Source of the DNA: Blastomussa wellsi
Lineage: Eukaryota > Cnidaria > Anthozoa > Scleractinia > Plerogyridae
Assembly: GCA_947652115.1 (NCBI GenBank)
Contig: OX393568.1
Coordinates: 10,015,770 to 10,079,769, forward strand
Length of the DNA: 64,000 nt
Reading direction: 5' to 3'
The notes below the pieces were generated by a model. The model worked only from the letters and a program-made list of their open reading frames with translations, searched no databases and was not told the DNA's origin. Of the stretch, positions 33,953 to 44,549 are shown piece by piece. Each line of letters starts with the position of its first letter. Within the stretch, counting starts at the first letter, position 1. A program made the translations under genes and the position numbers.

Positions 33953-34189
33953 TGTTACCGCCGTTGAACATTGTTATTATTTTATTTTTTTTTTTTGTTT
34001 ATTTTTGGGCATGGACATTTCGTGTCGCTTACGTGAAATGTAAACTTTTTTGTACCCGGATGTGAACACATGGTTCAGATGTAAAAACATGGACGAGTCG
34101 AGTGTGTTTTTGGTCTTTTGGAAAGCATTAAAAAGTCGTGTATGGTCAAACAATGTTGTCGTCTTTGTGATTGGAAAGTAGCGGCAACA
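33953..34189 (+). repeat. BEL-B 3' LTR
   Basis: 237 bp, matching 21971-22206. The purine-rich tract GGGGGGAGGA just before it is the likely plus-strand primer. Confidence 0.9.
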
Positions 34190-34619
34190 CTCTCTGAAAT
34201 TCTAAGCTTCTGAAGTTGAATTGTTTTGAATTTAGTTTTTGATAGCGTGACAATGAAAACCACCAATTGAAGCGTCAATCCGACATACGATATACCATGC
34301 TACGACGTGAATCGCAGGGCCAAGTGTTTTGTTTACACGGTAGGGGCTGTGAATCTGCGGTGAATGTCAATATTATGCTCTTTGTTTAATATTCGTAAAT
34401 AAACGAATCAAAGCAAAAACAAAACATTCCTTTCAAGAGGTTATTCCAAACGCAGTACAGCTGAGAGGTCTGTTTCCTGATTGGTACAAAAATCCTGCTG
34501 GACGTCTTTGCACATTTTAGCGTGATATTGGCAACATGATATAGAATTCTCTTGTAGGCATTCAAGGTATTTTAAAGGTATGTTATCACTGGAAATATCT
34601 TTTAATTTACTTTTAATTA
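34190..34619. other. Unassigned flank right of BEL-B
   Basis: AT-rich sequence without a recognised gene. It was continuous with 21726-21970 before BEL-B inserted. Confidence 0.35.
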
Positions 34620-35710
34620 GTGGCTAATTAAGGTCCCGTGCAAGCATGCGAGAAATTTCCGGCTGTCTTGATATTATTGTAATTGATACCTTGTCACCGA
34701 CAAAAAAAACTAAACCGTGCCCCGAGCTAGATCCGCGCGAGCCTACAGCCGCGCGGCTAATAATTGAGAACTTTGAGACTTGCAATTTTCTTTTGCTGAA
34801 GAAAGTCACTGAACTCCTCCAAACCAACTTCGTCGTTTGGACCAACTTCACTGCCTTCAAAAACGTTGGGTCTCGCTTGTGGCAGTCGCTGTAATTGGGT
34901 AATCTTTGCGTAGTTCTGTGGTATAGGAGAATAAGTGGCTACACTTGGTGACGGAAAGAATGCTGGAATATTTCGGCAGAAGCCTATAAAGAATAAATAA
35001 CGATATTTAGAGAGGAAAGCAACATCAGCCTCAGCTGGTTCCATGCGGGTCCTCTATCAAGGTTGAATTGGAATTTGGAAATGCTCGTTTTTGAGGAGGG
35101 AGGAAAACCAGAGAACCCGGAGAAAAACCCTCGGAGCGAGGAGAGAACCAACAACAAACTCAACCCGCATATGGCACCGGGCCAGAATCGAACCCGGGCC
35201 ACATTGATCGAGCGCTCTCACCACTGCGCCACCCTCACTCCCCCCTCCCTCACTCCCACTCTCGGTGTAGTAGGCTAGTGCTCTGACTTTGTTGTACAGA
35301 TTACTGGAATGGTTGGGGGACCTTGACTTCCAGAACTAAACTTGGCTGTAGTGTACACCGGTGAGAATGGGTTGAAGGGTCTCTGGGTTTCTTGAACTGG
35401 TGGTACTGGCAGCTAATCGAGATTGGTGTCCCTGATTGTCAGGGTGGCTCAACAGATTGAGTAGATGCCTCTTGTGTAGTGGGTGCTACAATGTCAGCCT
35501 CAGATATGAGCGTCAATTCGGTTTCCTTCAAAGGAATCGATCGAATGGTGTACAGTGGTGGTGAGCTGAGGTTGTCATTCATCATCTAGATTATCCTCTT
35601 CATCCAATCCCTTTTTGTTCACAGCTTCTTGTGATGCGATTTGTTCAAGTTCCTTCTGGATCTTCAAATGTTCTAGTTCTAGCTCTTGTTGTGCAATGAC
35701 TGCATGAAGG
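34620..35710 (-). pseudogene. Possible BEL/Pao gag fragment, interrupted by SINE-2
   Basis: The minus strand encodes a Glu/Lys/Gln-rich helical stretch (QELELEHLKIQKELEQIAS, about 35620-35710) and, left of the SINE, LQRLPQARPNVFEGS near 34870-34910, which resembles the opening of a BEL gag core. Stops and frame changes are frequent. It might be the displaced 5' part of BEL-A, which lacks a gag, but that is a guess. Confidence 0.45.
35046..35246 (-). mobile_element. SINE-2 copy 1 (tRNA-derived)
   Basis: The minus strand begins with a tRNA-like head containing GGTGGCGCAGTGGTGAGAGC (box A) and CCCGGGTTCGATTCTGG (box B), then a body rich in GGTTTTTCTCCGGG and GGTTTTCCTCCC. A second copy at 38105-38300 shares the order. 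The family differs from SINE-1 in head and body. Confidence 0.7.
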
Positions 35711-36289
35711 TAGCTACACGAGAGAAATGCCAATAAGAAAGGCTTACCTTGTTCCGTTTGCGTATTGATTGTCTGTGGTGTGGTTATTCCACCGATCTAA
35801 GGCGTTTAAGCGATTTCTTTTATTCCTACTCTCCACTCATAAAGAAATGACAAGGCCGAACACTTCGGTCGAAAATAAGGAAAAGCGGAAAAATGTAAAA
35901 AAAGAAAAGCACAAAGACATGTCACTCTTGAACCCAAACTTTGCCTTGTACGCATGCCAAGGCCAAAATGCCACAAAACTCGATGCCTGTGAAAAGACGC
36001 ATAGTTTCGTGTTGCGAATGACGCCTTGAGTAGTTGGGAGCAGATTTAGCTCATAAATGACCATAAAATGTCACAACTGCATGATGTTCTCTGCAAAGCC
36101 AAATGGTCATGCAAAGCTCAATCAGTGTTAGATCTTGACCTAAACAAGGAAGAACTGTCGATGTAACGTACGTTGGGGCGTCAATGAGATATGGAGAATG
36201 ACAAGTTTATGTTCAAGGTTTCCCTTAAAGGCAGACCGAACGCTCGTCGTGCTATACTTTCCTTGACCTATTCTTTTTATACCTTGCCT
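35711..36289. other. Unassigned sequence between BEL fragments
   Basis: No convincing gene was found. A Lys-rich plus-strand frame at 35769-36029 has no recognisable domain and is probably chance. Confidence 0.3.
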
Positions 36290-38000
36290 TCAGTTTCCGT
36301 TTATTTCAGCAAAGAAATAGTTACAAGACCTTTGTAAACAGAAACTTGGATGGGATGATGCAGTCAATGACATTGACGGAGAAAGGTTGGAGAAAAGGAA
36401 GAGTCAGTTAGCCAATCTTTCTTGGATAACAGTACACAGATGCATTAAACAAGCCTGCTTTGGACACTTGAGGACTGCCGAGTTACACAATTTCCCAGAC
36501 GCAAATTGCATATATAACAGTCTCGTATCTCAGATAAGTGGATGTGAAGGAAAGGATCCATCGTGCATTTCTCGTCGAGAAATCTCGTCTTGACCATCTA
36601 AGACCAATGACCTTGCCAAGATTGGAATTTTCGGCTGCAGTCTTAGCCGTTCAGTTAGAACAGACCGTTTGAGAGGAGCTAGATATCCCGATTAGCCAAA
36701 CGAAATTTTGGATCGACTCCACTTGCGTGTCACAGTACATCAGAAATCAGTCAAAGCGTTTCAATATATTTGTTGCAAATCGGCTGCCAGTGATGCATGA
36801 CAATTCAGCACCCCATCATTGGAGACACGTTAGTTCTGAACACAACCCAGCTGATGAAGTCACCAGATATCTTATAGTGGATTAAATGAGTACAATCAGC
36901 AAGTGGCTGAGTGGTCCCGAGTTTTTGAAGACGAAGGGAGAGTTTTTGCCTTGCGATCCGTCAATTCGCGAATCAGAACTATCAGATGACGATTCAGAGA
37001 TCAGACGTGAAACTCAGTTATACAGCCAGTGGAAGTGAAACAGTTCTACCCATGTTCATAGGGCGCTACTCATCGAGGGAGAGATTACGGAGAGCAGTGG
37101 TCTGGCTATTGACATTCATAATATGATTTATGGAAAGACGCAGCAGTAACTTCATTAACCCCAGACCTCAGAGTATTTTGGAAAGCGGACCCCTCCTGTC
37201 GGTCTGAGTCCTCCCTTTCTGCAGCGTACAGCAAGCGAGGTTATCAAACACGTACAAAGGCTTTCATTTCCAGACGTCTTTCAAGCCATGCCGAGAATCA
37301 ATTCATCGAAGTCTTTCCGTCAAGCAACTTCTGAGTTGAAGAACCTGAAGATACCACCTCGCGCGCGCAAGCTTCATTCATTATTGGACAGCGACGGAAT
37401 CCTTGGCGTTGGAGGACGACTTGAAAATTCTTTAATCAATACGAAGCTTAACATCCAATTATTATTCCCTATCGTCACCACGTTACAGATCTGATCATTT
37501 CCTAGCATCACCAGAAAACTAGCCACCTTGTTTTACACCAGTTCTACTGGATAATCAAGGGACGATATAGTTGTGTTGTGTTCGGAGTGATGAGTAGTTG
37601 TTTACCGTGCAAGAAACTTAGTCTAGTACGTGGAAAGCAGTTGATTGCTGACCTACCAAAGGAAATACTCATGCCAGGAGATCCGTCATTCACTTATGTA
37701 GGCGTGGACTGTTTGTTGCAATTCTATGTGCGTCATTGTTATTGTTGTCTGTTTACTTGTCTCGTCATCAGAGCTGTACATACTGAAGTCGTTCACTCGC
37801 TTGATACCGATGGTTTCATAAATGCATTGCAAAGGCTCATTCATCAATTTAAGAGGAAGTCCATCGACCATTTACGGTGAGAACGGAACCAACCTTCAAG
37901 CTGGAGAAAGGAAGATATGTGAATCGTTGAGAGGTTGGAATAAGAAATCAATCCACAAGTTTCTCTTTCAGAAGAACATCAGATGAAATTTTAATCTACC
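36290..38000 (+). pseudogene. BEL-C: decayed BEL/Pao RNase H-integrase fragment
   Basis: Plus-strand sequence shows an RT/RNase H trace (CKQKLGWDDAVND, near 36330), an RNase H end ([15 protein letters not shown], near 36820-36860), the linker to integrase (RLSFPDVFQAMP, GILGVGGRLENSLINTKL, 37288-37494) and integrase ([49 protein letters not shown]; 37578-37880). The integrase core stops after LQRLIHQF. Frequent stops show it is dead. Confidence 0.75.
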
Positions 38001-38104
38001 TGCTTCCTCCATACTGGTAGGTGCCCGGCAGCTTAAAAAATAACGCAAATGTAATTTGTTTACCCGCAGTACACCTAAGAGCTGGAGATCGTTTAAACGT
38101 GACC

Positions 38105-38300
38105 GTGCGTTCCAGATCGAATTGGAATTTAGAAATGTCGGGGTTTTAAGGATAGGGGAAAACTGTACTAGCCGGAGAAAAACCTCTCGGAGCAAGGCCG
38201 AGAACCAGCAACAAACTCAACCGACATATGACGTCGGGTCAAACCCGGGTCATACTGGTGGGAGGCGAGTGCTCTCCCCACTGCGCCAACCCTGGTCCCC
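38105..38300 (-). mobile_element. SINE-2 copy 2
   Basis: Shares with copy 1 the tail-side ATCGAATTGGAATTT, the body CCGGAGAAAAACC and the tRNA-like head at the right end with CACTGCGCCAACCC. It is more diverged. Confidence 0.65.
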
Positions 38301-38985
38301 AACCATGCTCCCTGCTCCCCAATTATATCGGCGACGAAACTATGCTTCTTGGAAGGAGAGAAAGTAAATTGATTTAAGTGGCTGAACTTGTCTTTAAGAA
38401 AGAAAGACGGAAATTGAGTCTAGTGTTTGCTAATTGTAACTTTACAAAATTCAAATCTAAATGATAGATAATATAAATAAATGAAGCATCTAGGCTTAAA
38501 ACATTTGTTCGAATGTACTACTAATCATAATTTGTTATACCGGCAGTTAATAATTTGCGAAGTGCTGCTAGCAAATGGTTTAGATGAATAACTTGTATTG
38601 TGCTGCTAGCTGATGGTTTCGATGAATAATTTATTTAGGCCAAACATATTCGCCTGATGCTTATGATAAATTTATGCTTCTGTATAATGAATTTTCTTCA
38701 TTTATGGTAAGCAATGATCATAAATGCAGGTTTAATACTCCATTTCCATCCTTATTAATTCTGATAACAAAGGCCGTCAGCTGACAGAGATGATCATCTA
38801 GCCGGGCTTGGATCTGCATTTGTACATTTAGAATAGACGGGCTTAAAACCCATGTAGATTACAAGATACGGGTGTCAAGTTTGACTGATTTTTTCTGTTT
38901 GTCATTGTCATGATTACCCTGAAATAAAATTATACTATATCACACTACAATCTGAGACCTAAATCTGATATAAATTTGGGAAGCC
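38301..38985. other. Unassigned AT-rich M13 intron
   Basis: No gene or named repeat was recognised. Short near-repeats such as GTGCTGCTAGC occur around 38560-38610. Confidence 0.35.
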
Positions 38986-39000
38986 TTCTAAATGACCATT
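38986..39000 (+). repeat. Target-site duplication of L1-A, left copy
   Basis: TTCTAAATGACCATT, repeated exactly at 44274-44288 on the other side of L1-A. Confidence 0.9.
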
Positions 39001-39175
39001 TTTTTTTTTTTTTTTTTTTTAATGTCTTTAATATCCACATTTTTCACATAATTAATTAATTATATAATTAGGTACACGTACAAAAACAAAAATATAAATA
39101 TATATATTAAGATATGAAGTTTGAACAGTATTTGTAGTATAGAGAACAATTAAATAGGTAAATAAACTAAATAAA

Positions 39176-42100
39176 TTACAAAAAGGGTGCCCAAGTTGTT
39201 TCGAATTTATTTAGTGACTTGTTTTTTATAGCTATTGTGCGCATGATATCTAACTTGTTTTTTAAACGTAGAAGAAAGCAATCAAAGCTCAGCCTGTCAT
39301 CGCAGACACTTGTTGTGAAAATGTGATATTTGGCAATGATAAGAATGTAATTGAGCACTCTCTTATTCTTCGCATTCTGGTGCCAGCCAGATAAAATCAC
39401 ATTTGCAGATAGGACAATTGTTTCAGAAATTTTTTCTTCCCACCATCGCGTAAATTTTTCCCAAAAGAGGAGCGATTCGCTGCAATTGTATAACATGTGA
39501 ACAAGCGATTGTTTTTCTAACTTGCACAATGAGCATATATCATCATCTACAAGGCCGGCGCGAAATAAACTGGAGCGACATGGCAAAATATTATGTATTA
39601 TATTATACTGGAAGGCAATAAGCTTCGTTTCTTTGGTAACTGAGAAAGGAAGCAAGTAGACGTCGTGAATATTCTCTTTGGTGAATCCGTAATCTAGAAT
39701 TTTGTTTTCATTTGTCGGCGGTATAAAAGTTCTTTCAAGGATGTTTTTGTATGCAGTTCGAGTGCTGGGATTTGTTAATGGAATGGAAGTTTCAGGAGAA
39801 GCAGTTTGTATTGGTTTGTTTGAATTCCGGATTGACCTTTTCCACTTGTTTGGAATAGCTTTTATAAGACCGTGGTACAAGGTGAATGGTGTATCGATGT
39901 TAAATTTTTGTTTGAAGTTGGCCAAAGACAGAAACTCTCGGTTTGCATTTAGTAGGTCCTGGACCTGTACAATATCATGATGGAACCAGCTACTGTAAAA
40001 TAATGATTTTTTGTCAACCAAAATGTTTTGGTTGTTCCAAATAATTTCATATTCTGGGGGTGTTCTGCTACATGGCGTCAGTAATTTGTAATCTTGCCAG
40101 TACCTCAGTACGAATTGGTAAAAAGTTGGGAGATTTTTAAGGTCGAGTAGTTTAGAGTCGTAATCACAATTTGTTAAAAAGGACAGACCGCCATATTGAA
40201 CTAAAGCTTGCTCCGGAATTATTTTCCAAGAGGCGTCACCTTCATCTTTTATTCTTTTGATCCAGGCTATTTTAAAAGCCTTTTCCATAATTTCAAAGTC
40301 CATCATTTTCAGTCCGCCATGTTTCTTTTCGGCAATTATTGTTTTCTTCTTTATTTTTGCAGGTTTGCCTTCCCAAATGAAGTTAAAAGTGAGTTTATTG
40401 ATTCTCTCCACCAAGAGTGGGGGGATAGGGAGCACGGACGTACTATAAATAATTTTAGATAAGCCCAGGGACTTGACAATTTTTATTCTTCCGATCAAAG
40501 TGAGATTTCGTCGCCTCCACGCGTTTAGAACTTTTTCTATGTTTTTGATCTTTTCCTCAAAATTTAGCCTGTTCGCGTGTTGTTCATCATAAGAGAAATG
40601 TACACCGAGGGCCTGCACAGGCTCTTTTGGCCATTTAAAATTGTATGGGGTTTCTCGGCAGTTTCTCCAAGAACCTAGCCACAAGGCCTCGGTTTTAGAG
40701 GTATTGATTTCCAGTCCACAGTTTGTTTTGAATTCCTCTAAAAGTTTCAATAATTGAGTTACTGACTCACAGTCACGAACAAAAATCGTGGTGTCATCAG
40801 CGTACTGCGTGATTTTAATTTCTTTTTGGCCAACGTTTATGCCGTTGATAGTGGTATCATTTTTTACGGCCCTGGCAAAAAGCTCAATTCCAATCACGAA
40901 CAGGAGACCCGATAACGGGCAACCTTGTCTTACTCCCCGTTGAAGGGGAAAAAATTCCGACGCGTGGCCGTTGTTTAAAACACAGCTAGAGACTTGGTGG
41001 TATAATATAGCAAACCAGTTTAACAGATCAGGACCAAAATTAAAGAGCTTTAAAGCAGCGTTGATGTAATTCCATTCGATTGTGTCAAAAGCCTTTCGAA
41101 AATCCAGAAAAATTGCGATTCCTGTTTTTTCCATGGTTTTTGTGTAAAACATAATATCTTGTATTAGCCTGATGTTTTCGCCAATAAAGCGGCCTTTAAT
41201 GTAGCCAGTTTGGTCATGGTTTATTATTTTGGGGAGTATTTTCTCTAATCTCTTTGCAATTGCCTTAGTAAGAATCTTATAGTCAACATTGAGTAATGAA
41301 ATTGGTCTAAGGTTTTCCAAAAGTGTCTTATCCTTGTCTTTTTTCGGAATAAGCGAGATTATTCCACGCCTCTGACTAATAGAAAGGATTCCTTTTTGGA
41401 AAGCGTAATTGAAACTGGAAGTCATGTCCGCTTTTAGCTCTGGCCAGAAGAATTTATAAAATTCACTTGTAAACCCGTCTGTTCCGGGAGATTTGTTATT
41501 CTTGAATTCTTTTATTGCATTTAGGCCCTCATCTTCAGAGAGAAGACCTTCACAAGATTCCATTTCTTCTTGTGTTAGTGGTGTAATATTTTGTGGCTTG
41601 AAAAAAGGCGATTCAAGGAAGGTGTCATTGTCTATGTTTTGGGATTTGTAAAGTGATTCGTAAAAGCGTTTCTCTTCTTCTAATATGGCAAATTGGTCAT
41701 TAACATACTTATTGTCACCAATTTTCAGCTTTGTTACAGTTTTTCTGATATGGTTCCGCTTTTCAATGTTGAAAAAGTACCTGGTGTTACGTTCACCATG
41801 CTCGTGCCATCGTGCTTTACTTCTGAGAATTGCACCTTTTGTCCTTTGGTGCATTATCTCTTTTAGGCGCAAATTAGTGGCGTAAAGCTCGTTTAAAATT
41901 CTTTTGTCACTCGGGTTTTTTTCCGAGTCCTGCAAAAGTTTGTTTGCCTTCTTTTGCAGCAACAATTCTTCTCTTTCGCGTTTCTTCATTTTAATTTTGG
42001 AGTATTTGATCGTAAAGCCACGGATTTCCATCTTAATTAAATCCCATTTTAACCCAAGATCCTCGACATTGGCGTATTTTTCCTTATATTCACGTATATT

Positions 42101-42925
42101 TTCACGTAGCTTGTTCACATAACGAGAGTCTTCTAAAAGAGAGCTGTTAAATTTCCAGAAGCCTGGGCCTTTATCCTGCTTTAGCTCCTCTGATTTGAGA
42201 TGCAAAAAGATTGCGGAATGGTCGGTTTCGGGTGCATTCAATATTTTACAGGCTGTGGTCAGGTCGCCAAGATCTTTGGAGATAAGAAAGAAGTCAAGGC
42301 GACATTGAATTTTGAGGGATTTGTTTCTCCAAGTAAAGCGTATTGTCTCGGGATTTAGATTTCGCCAGATATCGAATAAGTTATAAAGATTCATAATTTC
42401 TTCGATTTTCTTGATCACGAGAATTTTTTTTGAAACTGGATTTCCACCCTGCTTGTCCTTATCTTGTAGAGCGCAGTTAAAATCTCCGCCTATTATAATG
42501 TGTTCCTGAGCAAATTCCTGAAGAATATGTTGGAGGTCATTAAAGAAGACCAGCTGTTGATTGAGATCATTGGGGGCGTAAATGTTTACAAGAACTACGT
42601 GCGAATCGTTAACCATTGCGTCTAAGATGATATGTCTGCCATTATTGTCAGAAATTACTTTTTCTATTTTGAAATCTACTTTTGGATTGACAAGAATCAT
42701 GACACCTTTGCTGTGAGAGGAGCCAGGACTGAAAAAGACTTTACCGCCCCATTCAGCTTCCCAAGTTTTGGCGCAATCTTTAGAACTATAGGTTTCTTGT
42801 AGAAATGTGAAATGGTTGTTTTGATTATGCAGCCACCTGAAAATGGAGCGTCGTTTAATTGATTTGTTTAGACCTCTAACATTTAGAGATTCGCATTTAA
42901 TATTTGCGTTCTGTAGCGGGCTCAT
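39176..42925 (-). CDS. L1-A ORF2: endonuclease and reverse transcriptase
   Basis: This protein nicks target DNA and copies the element RNA into it. The frame is open from 42952; the Met at 42925 (MSPLQNANIKCESLNVRGLN) is preferred because the endonuclease domain starts right after it, giving about 1249 residues. The AP-like endonuclease shows ESLNVRGLN, FLQETYSS, IIGGDFNCALQD (near 42480) and ETDHSAIF. The RT shows FLDFRKAFDTIEW, GVRQGCPLSGLLF and the active site YADD (40793-40804). A C-terminal CSLCKLEKQSLVHMLYNC knuckle fits C-x2-C-x9-H-x4-C spacing approximately. No stop or frame break was seen. Its closest kin appear to be L1/Tx1 elements of aquatic animals. Confidence 0.93.
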   Translation of the reverse strand: MSPLQNANIKCESLNVRGLNKSIKRRSIFRWLHNQNNHFTFLQETYSSKDCAKTWEAEWGGKVFFSPGSSHSKGVMILVNPKVDFKIEKVISDNNGRHIILDAMVNDSHVVLVNIYAPNDLNQQLVFFNDLQHILQEFAQEHIIIGGDFNCALQDKDKQGGNPVSKKILVIKKIEEIMNLYNLFDIWRNLNPETIRFTWRNKSLKIQCRLDFFLISKDLGDLTTACKILNAPETDHSAIFLHLKSEELKQDKGPGFWKFNSSLLEDSRYVNKLRENIREYKEKYANVEDLGLKWDLIKMEIRGFTIKYSKIKMKKREREELLLQKKANKLLQDSEKNPSDKRILNELYATNLRLKEIMHQRTKGAILRSKARWHEHGERNTRYFFNIEKRNHIRKTVTKLKIGDNKYVNDQFAILEEEKRFYESLYKSQNIDNDTFLESPFFKPQNITPLTQEEMESCEGLLSEDEGLNAIKEFKNNKSPGTDGFTSEFYKFFWPELKADMTSSFNYAFQKGILSISQRRGIISLIPKKDKDKTLLENLRPISLLNVDYKILTKAIAKRLEKILPKIINHDQTGYIKGRFIGENIRLIQDIMFYTKTMEKTGIAIFLDFRKAFDTIEWNYINAALKLFNFGPDLLNWFAILYHQVSSCVLNNGHASEFFPLQRGVRQGCPLSGLLFVIGIELFARAVKNDTTINGINVGQKEIKITQYADDTTIFVRDCESVTQLLKLLEEFKTNCGLEINTSKTEALWLGSWRNCRETPYNFKWPKEPVQALGVHFSYDEQHANRLNFEEKIKNIEKVLNAWRRRNLTLIGRIKIVKSLGLSKIIYSTSVLPIPPLLVERINKLTFNFIWEGKPAKIKKKTIIAEKKHGGLKMMDFEIMEKAFKIAWIKRIKDEGDASWKIIPEQALVQYGGLSFLTNCDYDSKLLDLKNLPTFYQFVLRYWQDYKLLTPCSRTPPEYEIIWNNQNILVDKKSLFYSSWFHHDIVQVQDLLNANREFLSLANFKQKFNIDTPFTLYHGLIKAIPNKWKRSIRNSNKPIQTASPETSIPLTNPSTRTAYKNILERTFIPPTNENKILDYGFTKENIHDVYLLPFSVTKETKLIAFQYNIIHNILPCRSSLFRAGLVDDDICSLCKLEKQSLVHMLYNCSESLLFWEKFTRWWEEKISETIVLSANVILSGWHQNAKNKRVLNYILIIAKYHIFTTSVCDDRLSFDCFLLRLKNKLDIMRTIAIKNKSLNKFETTWAPFL

Positions 42926-43324
42926 TATGCGTGTACATACAATATGTAACACTCAAGGGACTGCATTGGGCTAAGATTTTGAATGCTTTCATTAATCAAA
43001 AGCTCGGATGTGTGATTCACAGAGCCTGCATATTTGATGATGTGAACAAATATGAAACAAAGATCAAAAAGACAGCATTTTAGGCAAGAAAAAAACAACA
43101 AACCTAAACAGTAAAGAAAAATACAAAAAACATGCAAAAACAACATACACACAAATAATCTAAAACAGGCTCAAGAAGGCCCTAAACGCACCGTTGCCGA
43201 TTTAGGTTAGCGTTTTTTGACTGGATGCTAAACACGCGATTTCAGACTATACGTGTAACTTCTTATTCTACGTTAGGAGTAGGATGGATATAATGTCAAT
43301 TGATATAAAGTCTCCTTTACCTTG

Positions 43325-44137
43325 TTACGTGTATTTTGTCATTTCGCCTTTTAACTTTTTCAAGTCTTCCTCGCCAACGGTCTTTTGCCTGCCTTCTTCG
43401 TCGATATACTTTAAGGTAGCAGGATAGGCAATAAAAACTTTCCTGTCGTCACCTAACTTCTTTTGGAGGTGTTTCTTGTAGGGCAGAAGCTTCTTTCGTC
43501 GCTCTTGTGTTTTCTTCGCAAAGTCTGCGCTGATACCAATAATGTTCCCGTTATAGGGGTTTCCTTTTAATCTAGCAGCGGCGTTTGCAAGAATCTTCAA
43601 TTTTTCTGTGTGTCTTAAAAAAGCCACATGAATGGGTCTTGGTTTCTTCATGTTGTGTTTTGCGGCGTACGTTGGTGTGCGGTGTGCACGTTCTATTTCA
43701 ACTTGCCCGCATAAAGTTTCCAAAGCCATGTGGTTTGCAATGAAATTCTGGATAAATTCTGCGCAGTCTTGACCTTCCGCTCTTTCCGGGATGTTGTAAA
43801 ATACAAGATTATTTCTTCGAGACCTGTTTCGTAAATCTTCAACTTCTTCTTCTAGTAATTGAAGGTGCTCTTTCTCTGCTTTCTTCTCTATACCTTCTTT
43901 CAAATCTGCTACCTCACTGTTAACTGAGTTTAATCCTCCTTCCAGTTCGAGGACTTTCTGTTTAATGGTGCCCATATCGTCTTCCATTTTGATAAGGCGT
44001 TCGTCAATTTTGTCGAGAAGGTCCAGCTTTTCTAGTCTCCTTTGGATGTCAACCAAGATGGCGTCGCCGACGCCGAGCACATGGTTTTCTTCAGAGCTTG
44101 AGACTCTTGACCTTTTTTCGCTCGGTTTAGGTGGCAT
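43325..44137 (-). CDS. L1-A ORF1: RNA-binding nucleoprotein
   Basis: 270 residues. The N-terminal third is basic and Ser-rich (PPKPSEKRSRVSSSEEN). A coiled coil follows (about residues 30-105), then an RRM-like start RRNNLVFYNIPE, and a C-terminal part with VEIERAHRTP and RPIHVAFLRHTEK, as in transposase_22-type L1 ORF1 proteins. Such proteins form trimers on the element RNA. It lies upstream of ORF2 in the usual order. The start is the first ATG after the 5' UTR. Confidence 0.88.
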   Translation of the reverse strand: MPPKPSEKRSRVSSSEENHVLGVGDAILVDIQRRLEKLDLLDKIDERLIKMEDDMGTIKQKVLELEGGLNSVNSEVADLKEGIEKKAEKEHLQLLEEEVEDLRNRSRRNNLVFYNIPERAEGQDCAEFIQNFIANHMALETLCGQVEIERAHRTPTYAAKHNMKKPRPIHVAFLRHTEKLKILANAAARLKGNPYNGNIIGISADFAKKTQERRKKLLPYKKHLQKKLGDDRKVFIAYPATLKYIDEEGRQKTVGEEDLKKLKGEMTKYT

Positions 44138-44273
44138 ACTTGAAGTGTTTAAGCTGTAAGTGGCGATGGGTAGATTTGCCCGTTATTTTAGGCGATAATT
44201 TGTTGTAGATAGGTAGCTTGTATCGGAGCACTTTAAGACTGTCTATTCCATCGGCGTGTCGGGCCCAGTCCCT

Positions 44274-44288
44274 TTCTAAATGACCATT
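44274..44288 (+). repeat. Target-site duplication of L1-A, right copy
   Basis: Exact repeat of 38986-39000. It fixes the 5' end of L1-A at 44273 and shows full-length insertion without 5' truncation. Confidence 0.9.
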
Positions 44289-44355
44289 GTTGGGTTGAAG
44301 GTGTAACCTTGTACATCGCTTAGCGTTGTTACATGAATCTTTCTTCCTCCTGCAG

Positions 44356-44454
44356 GCATACCACGACTGGCTAAAAAGGCATGGTACAGAGGAATTTGAA
44401 CTTCCTGGCCTGGAATACACCAACAAGCAATTGTTTTTTATTGGTTATGCACAG
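44356..44454 (+). CDS. M13 metallopeptidase, exon 4 in window
   Basis: This 99-base exon encodes AYHDWLKRHGTEEFELPGLE followed by YTNKQLFFIGYAQ, matching the region after ENxADNGG in M13 enzymes, where LPGL..(T)..QLFF(I/L)(G/S)(F/Y)AQ is conserved. Acceptor CCTCCTGCAG and donor GTTAGC bound it. It begins and ends in phase 0, agreeing with the previous exon 26.7 kb upstream. Confidence 0.9.
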
Positions 44455-44549
44455 GTTAGCTGGTTTTCCGAATAAAATCGAATGTACACTGATTTTTCCA
44501 ATATTTGAAAATATAAAAGTAAATATACAATCCTTTATTGAATTTCTAG

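Larger units (their letters stand above)
21971..34189 (+). mobile_element. BEL-B: BEL/Pao LTR retrotransposon, split by Gypsy-D
   Basis: A plus-strand BEL/Pao element with 236-bp and 237-bp LTRs that differ only in the length of a T run, as far as can be seen. It has a tRNA-Tyr-like primer site, gag, protease, RT, RNase H and integrase, and a GGGGGGAGGA purine tract before the 3' LTR. Without Gypsy-D it would be about 6.5 kb. Gypsy-D lies in the middle of RT, flanked by AAAA on both sides, and the BEL frame picks up again after it. Frame breaks are near 22430 and 24780 and a stop is at 32658-32660. Confidence 0.9.
39001..44273 (-). mobile_element. L1-A: full-length L1/Tx1-type LINE with intact ORFs
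   Basis: A 5273-bp minus-strand non-LTR element. It has a 136-base 5' UTR, ORF1 (43325-44137), a spacer of about 0.4 kb, ORF2 (39176-42925), a short 3' UTR with ATTAAA near the end, and a tail of about 20 A (plus-strand T run 39001-39020). A perfect 15-bp duplication flanks it. Both ORFs are uninterrupted. It sits in the 26.7-kb M13 intron, antisense to the gene, about 80 bp from exon 4. It looks recent and may still be able to move. Confidence 0.92.

Noticed and set aside
35769..36029. Lys-rich plus-strand frame
   Set aside because: Low complexity, no homologous motif, surrounded by transposon debris.
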